Made by a program: the position numbers and the translations under genes | Assembly: GCA_016463265.1 (NCBI GenBank) | Contig: JAEMRP010000065.1 | Location: 1 to 5,521 of the forward strand | Length of the DNA: 5,521 nt | Direction of reading: 5' to 3' | Origin: Microbacteriaceae bacterium | Lineage (GTDB): Bacteria; Actinomycetota; Actinomycetes; Actinomycetales; Microbacteriaceae | Notes under the pieces: generated by a model | What the model was told of the DNA's origin: nothing | The model's input: the letters and a program-made list of their open reading frames with translations, nothing else | Databases searched by the model: none | Shown: piece after piece, positions 1 to 4,446 of the stretch | Layout of the letters: each line of letters opens with the position of its first letter | Position numbering within the stretch: position 1 is the first letter of the stretch

Positions 1-269
1 GGGCCTCGGTGGGCATCGGTATGGGTCAGGTCAATCGCGTCGACTCGTGCCACCTCGCGGTCGCCAGAGCGGGCGACCGAGCGAGCGGAAGTGTCGCGGC
101 CAGCGACGCGTTCTTCCCCTTCGCCGACGGACTTCAGGTATTGCTCGATGCGGGAGTCACCGCGATCGTTCAACCCGGCGGATCAGTGCGTGACGACGAG
201 GTACTCGCCGCGGCGACCGCGGCGGGAGTGACGATGTATTTCACCAATGAGCGACACTTTTTTCATTAA
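1..269 (+). CDS. purH: Bifunctional AICAR formyltransferase / IMP cyclohydrolase, C-terminal end (partial)
   Basis: This is the 3' end of purH; the gene begins before the window, and the reading frame is open from base 3. PurH catalyses the last two steps of de novo IMP synthesis in the cytoplasm: formyl transfer from 10-formyl-THF to AICAR, then ring closure. About 88 codons are visible, all from the C-terminal part of the AICAR transformylase domain. Recognisable family blocks are [12 protein letters not shown] (typically G-x-G-Q-x-x-R-x-D-S), [27 protein letters not shown] and the terminal RHFFH, close to the RHFxH ending of most PurH proteins. The stop is TAA at 267-269, where homologues normally end, so the C-terminus is intact. 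The N-terminal cyclohydrolase domain and the transformylase Lys-His catalytic pair lie outside the window. No terminator hairpin follows it. Confidence 0.95.
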   Translation, partial: ASVGIGMGQVNRVDSCHLAVARAGDRASGSVAASDAFFPFADGLQVLLDAGVTAIVQPGGSVRDDEVLAAATAAGVTMYFTNERHFFH

Positions 270-302
270 CATTTGATTCGCCATTTGTTTACGGGGACTC
301 TC

Positions 303-309
303 TAGGATG
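303..309 (+). promoter_or_regulatory. Putative -10 box for the DUF805 gene
   Basis: TAGGATG lies 35 nt before the chosen start at 345. It would give a leader of about 30 nt containing the ribosome binding site. No good -35 hexamer sits at 16-18 nt; the nearest TTG-like element, TTGTTT at 285-290, leaves only 12 nt. The call rests mainly on similar TAGRMTG boxes before icd, the MFS gene and glyA. Confidence 0.35.
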
Positions 310-344
310 GTGTCGTTCGTGCATTACCCATGAAAGGAAAATCA

Positions 345-839
345 ATGGACTTCTTTACCGCAATCAAAACTGTTTTAGGTAAATACGCCGACTTCAAAGG
401 CGTCGCATCCCGCTCGGAATACTGGTGGTGGTGGTTCTTCACGGTAATCGCCGCGGTCGCCTTTGGGTCGACGTCGGGCACCCTCGAGGAGCCCAACACA
501 GCCATCACGGGAATCGCGTCAGCGTTTTCTCTTGGGACGTTCATCCCGACCTTCGCGGTCACGTGGCGCCGTTATCACGATGTGGGACTTTCGGGTAAGT
601 GGGTCTTGCTCACTTACATCCTGCCGGTCGTCCTGCTGGTGGTCGCCGTCGTTATCGCATTCCCGATCATCATGCAGGAGTTGGAATGGTACGGAACCAT
701 CACACCTGAAGCTCTACCCGGACTCATCGGGGCAGCGCTTGTGCCTATTCTCGGGGGTCTAGCGATATGGATCTTCAACTTCGTTGTCACCCTTCGCGGA
801 TCGAAGTCGGCCGCCGAGGGTAACAAGTACGCCGTGTAG
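345..839 (+). CDS. DUF805 family integral membrane protein
   Basis: The 164-residue protein belongs to the DUF805 membrane family, whose function is unknown. Family signatures visible are an N-terminal amphipathic start (MDFFTAIKTVLGKYADFKG), ASRSEYWWWWFF at about 21-32 leading into TM1, and RRYHDVGLSGKW at 75-86 (usually RRxHDxGxSGWW). A C-terminal LRGSKSAAEGNKYA matches the usual glycine-rich ...NKYG tail. Hydrophobic segments lie near 29-41, 53-73, 87-110 and 127-150, consistent with four membrane spans. I chose ATG 345 over the in-frame ATG at 330 because the purine-rich AAAGGAAA at 333-340 is well placed as its ribosome binding site, and because homologues start at M-x-F. It starts 75 nt after purH. 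Its TAG stop abuts the stop codon of the convergent gene with no intergenic base. Confidence 0.85.
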   Translation: MDFFTAIKTVLGKYADFKGVASRSEYWWWWFFTVIAAVAFGSTSGTLEEPNTAITGIASAFSLGTFIPTFAVTWRRYHDVGLSGKWVLLTYILPVVLLVVAVVIAFPIIMQELEWYGTITPEALPGLIGAALVPILGGLAIWIFNFVVTLRGSKSAAEGNKYAV

Positions 840-1166
840 TTAGGCGCCTCGCATCGAGTCGAAGGTGTCCATCATGTCTTCGATTTCGCTCATTGACTGC
901 CACGAGAAATCTGTTTCCGTCAAGTCGGAGTGAATCTCGGTCCACAATCGGGACGGTTCTGAATCCAGGACCGTCCCGATTGCTGTCAGGATGTCAACAT
1001 CGGCGGGCTGTCCGATACTCGCGACGAACGCCGCAAAGTTCACGACCTTCAGTGTGTGGTAGCAATCCGAGCCGGAACGGTCTCCGACGAACGTGATGTC
1101 GCCCTTTTCACAGCGAACCTCGATGTGTTGGTAGCGCCCGTCCCGGGAGCTGTATGTCTTTTCCAT
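840..1166 (-). CDS. Hypothetical protein, 108 aa, downstream of the antitoxin-toxin pair
   Basis: I do not recognise this family. The start is ATG at 1166-1164, preceded by the strong but close purine tract AAAAGAGGAGAA (GAGGAG at 1174-1169). The frame stays open further upstream to 1265, but that extension overlaps the toxin gene and encodes a Ser/Arg/Pro-rich stretch, so I reject it. The product looks soluble, with no signal peptide or membrane span. The N-terminal half alternates polar and beta-like stretches (RYQHIEVRCEKGDITFVGDR) with Cys19 and Cys35. A central helix-like region at about 40-70 follows, then LWTEIHSDLTETDFSW (74-89) with Trp75 and Trp89, and an acidic Met-rich tail (EIEDMMDTFDS). 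It follows the toxin stop after 68 nt on the same strand, so co-transcription is possible. A 38-nt hairpin lies within codons 62-74. Being real is likely from the start context; its function is open. Confidence 0.65.
   Translation of the reverse strand: MEKTYSSRDGRYQHIEVRCEKGDITFVGDRSGSDCYHTLKVVNFAAFVASIGQPADVDILTAIGTVLDSEPSRLWTEIHSDLTETDFSWQSMSEIEDMMDTFDSMRGA
945..982. repeat. 38-nt near-perfect inverted repeat (hairpin) inside a coding sequence
   Basis: The left arm CAATCGGGACGGT (945-957) and the right arm ACCGTCCCGATTG (970-982) are exact reverse complements over 13 bp. Pairing continues inward as T958-G969 (wobble as plus-strand RNA), C959-G968, T960-A967 and G961-C966, closing on the tetraloop AATC (962-965): about 17 pairs in all. 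In minus-strand RNA the T-G position becomes an A-C mismatch, so the stem is slightly more stable in plus-strand RNA. There is no U-tract on either side, so it is not a standard intrinsic terminator. It lies in the minus-strand hypothetical gene (residues 62-74) and about 105 nt downstream of the DUF805 stop. It could act as a U-less terminator for DUF805 transcription, an mRNA stability element or a dispersed repeat. Confidence 0.8.
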
Positions 1167-1205
1167 TTCTCCTCTTTTCTCTCGTGATCTCTTTTCTATT
1201 CCGAG

Positions 1206-1211
1206 AGTATC
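1206..1211 (-). promoter_or_regulatory. Possible -10 element for the hypothetical gene
   Basis: Read on the minus strand, this is GATACT, in the 68-nt gap between the toxin stop and the hypothetical gene's start, about 39 nt before ATG 1166. The best -35-like match is poor and badly spaced. It only raises the possibility that the third gene has its own promoter as well as read-through from the antitoxin-toxin promoter. Confidence 0.2.
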
Positions 1212-1234
1212 CCGAGGCACCGACGAGGAACGGG

Positions 1235-1603
1235 TCAGATTGCGCGGCGGTGGGCTTCGATCCACGCGGCGGACTGGGCAAGATCAATCACGCTTGTGGC
1301 GACGTCAAGAATGTACGTGAACGCTTCGTCCTCGGTTGCGACAATCTCCAAATTGTTGAGTTCAAGGAAGTAATTCAAGCCCAGCCATGCAGACCGCTTG
1401 TTCCCGTCGAACAAAGGATGGTTTTTCGCGAGAGATTCCATGAGCGCCGCACCCTTGAGATCAATTGTGGGGTAGGCAGGTTCACCAAAAAGCGAAGTTT
1501 CTGGCCGAGCGAGCGCTGACTGAATTAGACCGAGGTCACGAACCACAAACCCGCGTTTTTCAATCTGTCGAACGTAAACCTCAAAGGACAAGTAGCGAAT
1601 CAT
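1235..1603 (-). CDS. doc: Doc-type (death-on-curing, Fic fold) toxin of a type II toxin-antitoxin module
   Basis: The 122-residue protein matches the compact Doc family of Fic-fold proteins. The diagnostic active-site motif is H62-P-L-F-D-G-N-K-R70, the Doc form H-x-F/L-x-D-(A/G)-N-K-R, with Lys in place of the second Gly of true AMP-transferring Fic proteins (HPFxxGNGR). In characterised Doc this variant goes with phosphorylation of EF-Tu and arrest of translation; I infer the same activity here. Other family blocks are VRDLGLIQSALARPETSLFG (residues 21-40), YPTIDLKGAALMESLAKN before the motif, and the hydrophobic helix after it. Length and ends are normal, and His62, Asp66, Asn68, Lys69 and Arg70 are all present, so it appears intact. 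Its ATG overlaps the antitoxin's TGA as ATGA, implying translational coupling. The partner is a ribbon-helix-helix protein, not the Phd fold of the P1 pair. Confidence 0.9.
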   Translation of the reverse strand: MIRYLSFEVYVRQIEKRGFVVRDLGLIQSALARPETSLFGEPAYPTIDLKGAALMESLAKNHPLFDGNKRSAWLGLNYFLELNNLEIVATEDEAFTYILDVATSVIDLAQSAAWIEAHRRAI

Positions 1604-1806
1604 GCGTCGGCAAGACGCTCGAGCAACCCGGCGTCGCGCGCCATCAATTTGTCAAAGATTCTGTCGGCCTCTGCTGCCGCGTCTTCGCGATCGAAAGTTT
1701 CACTGAGAATCTCGATGATGAGTTGGTTACGGGACTTACCCGAGACAGTTGACATGTCTGTCAGCCGCGCGTCGATGTCGTCGGGGAGCCTGAGTGTGGT
1801 TGCCAT
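1600..1806 (-). CDS. Ribbon-helix-helix antitoxin and likely autorepressor, partner of the Doc toxin
   Basis: The 68-residue protein has an N-terminal CopG/Arc-type ribbon-helix-helix: beta strand ATTLRLP (2-7), helix A from about [15 protein letters not shown] (9-23), then helix [16 protein letters not shown] (24-38). The rest is a charged helical tail ([30 protein letters not shown]) that would be the toxin-binding part. As in other type II modules, the dimer should repress its own promoter and neutralise the toxin. I chose ATG 1806 because RHH antitoxins begin right before the strand; the in-frame ATG at 1833 would add nine unrelated residues and lies in the operator palindrome. No ribosome binding site precedes ATG 1806, which may mean a leaderless transcript. 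It is the first gene of the minus-strand block and overlaps the toxin start by 4 nt. Confidence 0.85.
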   Translation of the reverse strand: MATTLRLPDDIDARLTDMSTVSGKSRNQLIIEILSETFDREDAAAEADRIFDKLMARDAGLLERLADA

Positions 1807-1816
1807 TGTGCAATGG
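1803..1816. repeat. Palindrome CCATTG-TG-CAATGG over the antitoxin start codon
   Basis: This is a perfect 6-bp inverted repeat with a 2-nt centre. It covers the antitoxin ATG and slightly overlaps the neighbouring operator palindrome. It could be an extra repressor contact or a small hairpin at the start codon. It differs in sequence from the TGGTAYCA sites, so its role is uncertain. Confidence 0.4.
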
Positions 1817-1833
1817 TACCACGTTGGTATCAT
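1813..1833. promoter_or_regulatory. Candidate operator of the antitoxin-toxin module
   Basis: The arms ATGGTACCA (1813-1821) and TGGTATCAT (1825-1833) form an inverted repeat around CGT, with one mismatch in nine. Viewed another way, it holds two 8-bp palindromic or near-palindromic sites, TGGTACCA (1814-1821) and TGGTATCA (1825-1832), 11 bp apart, about one helical turn. RHH dimers commonly bind paired sites at this spacing. It sits just upstream of the antitoxin start, where binding would block the minus-strand promoter. Confidence 0.65.
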
Positions 1834-1853
1834 TTTTCCTAGAACGTTCCCAA
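1826..1853 (-). promoter_or_regulatory. Possible antitoxin-toxin promoter
   Basis: On the minus strand, TTGGGA (plus 1848-1853) and GATACC (1826-1831) are 16 nt apart and give a weak -35/-10 pair inside the operator region. An alternative -10, TACCAT (plus 1813-1818) with TG one base before it, would place the transcript start at about the antitoxin ATG and make the mRNA leaderless. Neither can be chosen from sequence alone. Confidence 0.35.
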
Positions 1854-1876
1854 ATTTCTTGCCGCCAGCGTTGGAA

Positions 1877-1883
1877 TAGACTG
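1877..1883 (+). promoter_or_regulatory. Putative -10 box for icd
   Basis: TAGACTG lies 31 nt before the icd start, giving a leader of about 24 nt that carries the GAAAGG ribosome binding site. TTTCTT at 1855-1860 is 16 nt upstream and is a weak -35 candidate. The region is shared with the divergent antitoxin promoter. Confidence 0.4.
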
Positions 1884-1913
1884 GGGGGACTAGTTGTAAC
1901 GAAAGGTTTACCC

Positions 1914-3128
1914 GTGCAAAAAATCAAGGTCGAAGGCGTCGTTGTCGAACTCGATGGCGATGAAATGACTCGAATCATTTGGCAGTTCATCAAGGACCGC
2001 CTGATTCACCCCTACCTCGACCTGACTCTCGAGTACTACGACCTCTCGATTCAGAAGCGCGACGAGACGGATGACCAGATAACCATCGACGCGGCGAACG
2101 CAATCAAAAAGCACGGCGTTGGCGTGAAGTGCGCGACCATCACGCCAGACGAAGCGCGCGTTGAGGAATTCAAGCTAAAGAAAATGTGGAAGAGCCCGAA
2201 CGGGACGATTCGCAACATTCTCGGTGGAGTGATTTTCCGCGAGCCGATCATCATCTCGAACATTCCCCGACTTGTCCCCGGCTGGAACAAACCCATCATC
2301 GTTGGCCGTCACGCGTTCGGTGACCAGTACCGTGCGACCGATTTTACGTTCGACCGCCCGGGCACGCTCACGATTTCGTTCACTCCGACTGATGGCACTG
2401 ACGCGCAGTCGTTCGAGGTTTTCCAGGCCCCGAGTGCCGGTGTCGCGATGGCGATGTACAACCTCGATGACTCGATTCGCGATTTTGCTCGCGCCTCGCT
2501 CAACTACGGTTTGACGCGGAACTACCCCGTCTATCTGTCGACCAAGAACACCATTCTCAAGGCCTACGACGGTCGATTCAAGGACATCTTCCAGGAAATC
2601 TTTGACGCCGAATTCGCCGTGAAGTTTGCCGCCGCGGGCATCACCTATGAACACCGCCTCATCGACGATATGGTCGCGAGCGCGATGAAGTGGGAGGGCG
2701 GGTACGTCTGGGCAACCAAGAACTACGACGGGGATGTCCAATCGGATACCGTCGCACAGGGTTTCGGATCCCTCGGACTTATGACGTCGGTCCTCACCAC
2801 TCCTGACGGAAAAATCGTTGAGGCGGAAGCCGCGCACGGAACGGTGACGCGCCATTATCGCGATTACCAACAGGGGAAGCCGACCTCGACGAACCCGATC
2901 GCCTCGATTTATGCCTGGACTCGTGGCCTTCAGCACCGCGGGAAGTTGGATGGAAACCAAGCGCTCATCGACTTTGCCGTGACCCTCGAAGAGGTCGTCA
3001 TCGCGTCGGTCGAGGCTGGACACATGACGAAAGACCTTGCGTCGCTCGTCGGATCTGACCAGAAGTGGGAAACGACCGAGGAGTTCCTCGCGACGCTGGA
3101 CACCAACCTCCAGAAACGACTCGCGTAG
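1914..3128 (+). CDS. icd: Isocitrate dehydrogenase (NADP+), eukaryote-like dimeric type
   Basis: The 404-residue enzyme oxidatively decarboxylates isocitrate to 2-oxoglutarate with reduction of NADP+ in the cytoplasmic TCA cycle. It belongs to the roughly 400-residue homodimeric class shared by many actinobacteria and eukaryotic IDH1/IDH2, not the E. coli type. Family blocks visible are [12 protein letters not shown] near the N-terminus, [15 protein letters not shown], the substrate-binding [19 protein letters not shown] with NIPRLVPGW, and [12 protein letters not shown]. Further on are [52 protein letters not shown] with the metal-binding aspartates, and [12 protein letters not shown], the NADP-binding loop. 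I chose GTG 1914 because GAAAGG at 1901-1906 is 7 nt upstream and homologues begin at this point. The frame is open upstream to 1794, but that part is non-homologous. No truncation or missing key residue is seen. No clear terminator follows. Confidence 0.97.
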   Translation: MQKIKVEGVVVELDGDEMTRIIWQFIKDRLIHPYLDLTLEYYDLSIQKRDETDDQITIDAANAIKKHGVGVKCATITPDEARVEEFKLKKMWKSPNGTIRNILGGVIFREPIIISNIPRLVPGWNKPIIVGRHAFGDQYRATDFTFDRPGTLTISFTPTDGTDAQSFEVFQAPSAGVAMAMYNLDDSIRDFARASLNYGLTRNYPVYLSTKNTILKAYDGRFKDIFQEIFDAEFAVKFAAAGITYEHRLIDDMVASAMKWEGGYVWATKNYDGDVQSDTVAQGFGSLGLMTSVLTTPDGKIVEAEAAHGTVTRHYRDYQQGKPTSTNPIASIYAWTRGLQHRGKLDGNQALIDFAVTLEEVVIASVEAGHMTKDLASLVGSDQKWETTEEFLATLDTNLQKRLA

Positions 3129-3171
3129 TTCTCGCGCGCCGTCAGGACGGGGCAGGCCCGATTCACCGAGA

Positions 3172-3199
3172 TTGTGGCTGGGCGACAAGTCCTAGGCTG
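3172..3199 (+). promoter_or_regulatory. Putative promoter of the MFS gene, leaderless or nearly so
   Basis: TAGGCTG at 3193-3199 ends nine bases before the ATG at 3208, counted from the last base of the hexamer, so transcription should begin at or just before the start codon. TTGTGG at 3172-3177 is a weak -35 with a short 15-nt spacer. No ribosome binding site exists between the box and the ATG, in keeping with a leaderless mRNA. Confidence 0.45.
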
Positions 3200-3207
3200 T
3201 CAACTGT

Positions 3208-4410
3208 ATGAGCACTAATTCCACATCGACCGACCGCTTCCCGTGGGCGGCAATGACGGCTATCGGTTTCACGGTTTTCGCCACGGTGACCTCGGAGTTT
3301 TTGCCGACAGGTATGTTGCCCTCGATGTCGACTGACCTCAACGTCAGCACGTCGCAGATTGGATTTCTCGTGTCGGTGTGGGCGGCGACCGTCGTACTCA
3401 CCGCCATCCCCTTGTCGCTGACCACTCGTCGTTTCAGCCGTAAGTCCTTGCTGATTGTGTCGGTGGGATTGTTCACGGTGTCGAATGTCATGGCCTCGCT
3501 GGCCCCCACCTACGACGTCTTGTTCGCTTCCCGTATCGTCGGAGGGCTCGGCAACGGAATGTTCTGGATGATTGCGACGGGGTACGTGACCACAATGTTG
3601 CCCGCCCAGTGGCGGTCTCGAGGATTCCTGTTCATCTCGGCTGGGGCGAACCTCGCCTTCATTGCCGGTTTACCCCTCGGCTCGGCACTCGCGGCTATTT
3701 CCGACTGGCGTGCCGGATTCCTCATCATGACGGCTTTGACGATTGGAGCGAGCGTCGGTTTATATTTTCTGCTGATTCCGGTTCCCAATCCGCACACCGA
3801 GAATCCCGACGATGCGCACTCGGTCGTCCGCGACCGATCCTTCCGAATGGTGTTGCTCGGGGTTTCGGGAGTGTTGCTGGTCGTTGGAGGGGGGAACATG
3901 TTTTACCCGTACATCGCCCCGTTCCTCATCGAGGTCGCGAATTTCACCCCGCTCACCGTTGCCGTTCCCCTCGCGGCCTATGGCGTCGGTGGAACAATCG
4001 GAATCGTCGTCGCCGAACGCTTGGGACGTCGCCCCGAAAATTTGTCGAGGAACATTGCTTTCGCGATTTTGTACATGGCGAGCATGATGATCCTTCTGGA
4101 TTTGGTCGCCGGCTCGCAGGAAGCGGCAATCGTCGCGTGCGCGTTGTGGAGCCTCGGTTTTGCCGTGACTGAACCGCTGTTCGGGCAATACATCATGGAA
4201 TTGTCGAGCCCACGCCTCCGAGACTTCGCCGGGGCGATGCGCACCACTGCGTGGAACCTCGGAATCGGCAGCGGCTCGTTTTTCGGTGGGGTGCTCCTGG
4301 TGCCGTTCGGAATCAGCGCACTTCCCTACATAGGTGCGAGCGTTTTGGTCGGTGGTGCGGCGGTTGCACTCATCGCGAGGCGAAGAGAACGAGCTCTCTG
4401 GGCAAACTAG
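3208..4410 (+). CDS. MFS transporter, DHA1 family (AraJ/PbuE-like exporter)
   Basis: The 400-residue inner-membrane protein has about 12 hydrophobic spans in two groups of six, separated by a polar cytoplasmic loop at about 191-212. It fits the DHA1 proton-coupled exporters, including sugar efflux, AraJ-like and PbuE-like proteins. TM1 ends in TSEFLPTGMLPSM (28-40), the family's T-x-E-F-x-P-x-G-L-L-P block with a membrane Glu30. The TM2-TM3 loop LTTRRFSRKSL (71-81) is the degenerate motif A. ARI/RIVGGLGNGMFW (109-120) in TM4 is the motif B region with Arg109. GLPLGSALA followed by DWRAGF (154-171) corresponds to motif C in TM5 and its end. The substrate cannot be read from sequence. ATG 3208 is the only plausible start, since the next Met (16) falls in TM1. 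It lies 79 nt after icd, with its own promoter candidate, and 36 nt before glyA. Confidence 0.88.
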   Translation: MSTNSTSTDRFPWAAMTAIGFTVFATVTSEFLPTGMLPSMSTDLNVSTSQIGFLVSVWAATVVLTAIPLSLTTRRFSRKSLLIVSVGLFTVSNVMASLAPTYDVLFASRIVGGLGNGMFWMIATGYVTTMLPAQWRSRGFLFISAGANLAFIAGLPLGSALAAISDWRAGFLIMTALTIGASVGLYFLLIPVPNPHTENPDDAHSVVRDRSFRMVLLGVSGVLLVVGGGNMFYPYIAPFLIEVANFTPLTVAVPLAAYGVGGTIGIVVAERLGRRPENLSRNIAFAILYMASMMILLDLVAGSQEAAIVACALWSLGFAVTEPLFGQYIMELSSPRLRDFAGAMRTTAWNLGIGSGSFFGGVLLVPFGISALPYIGASVLVGGAAVALIARRRERALWAN

Positions 4411-4414
4411 AATG
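4408..4414 (+). promoter_or_regulatory. Putative -10 box for glyA overlapping the MFS stop codon
   Basis: TAGAATG begins with the TAG stop of the MFS gene and would start transcription near 4420, giving a leader of about 27 nt with the GAGGAG ribosome binding site. No recognisable -35 lies 16-18 nt upstream, so read-through from the MFS gene across the 36-nt gap remains possible. Confidence 0.35.
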
Positions 4415-4446
4415 AGGTCATAACAGACCACTTCGCGAGGAGCCCC

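Noticed and set aside
1167..1265. N-terminal extension of the 108-aa hypothetical protein to 141 aa
   Set aside because: It overlaps the toxin 3' end and encodes a low-complexity Arg/Ser stretch, while ATG 1166 has a strong purine-rich ribosome binding site.
1842..1849. GAACGTTC palindrome resembling a LexA (SOS) box
   Set aside because: The actinobacterial SOS box needs four bases between GAAC and GTTC; here the halves are joined directly, so it is just a short palindrome.
1897..1912. GTAA/TTAC pairing around the icd ribosome binding site as a regulatory hairpin
   Set aside because: The stem has only four AT-rich pairs and an 8-nt loop, too weak to claim regulation.
1794..1913. In-frame upstream extension of icd by 40 codons
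   Set aside because: It would cross the antitoxin operator and the -10 box. The residues are unlike the family, and GTG 1914 has a well-placed GAAAGG.
2175..3188. Long minus-strand open frame (337 codons) antisense to icd
   Set aside because: It lies opposite a clearly conserved gene, has an Arg/Val/Asp-rich composition typical of reverse-frame shadows in GC-rich DNA, and shows no recognisable domain.
3129..3207. Possible terminator after icd (CCGT/ACGG around 3140-3151 and GCCC/GGGC around 3156-3183)
   Set aside because: The stems are only 4 bp, with mismatched interiors and no U-tract, so no terminator can be supported.
4411..4446. Glycine or other riboswitch before glyA
   Set aside because: The gap is 36 nt, far too short for an aptamer, and no conserved riboswitch core is visible.
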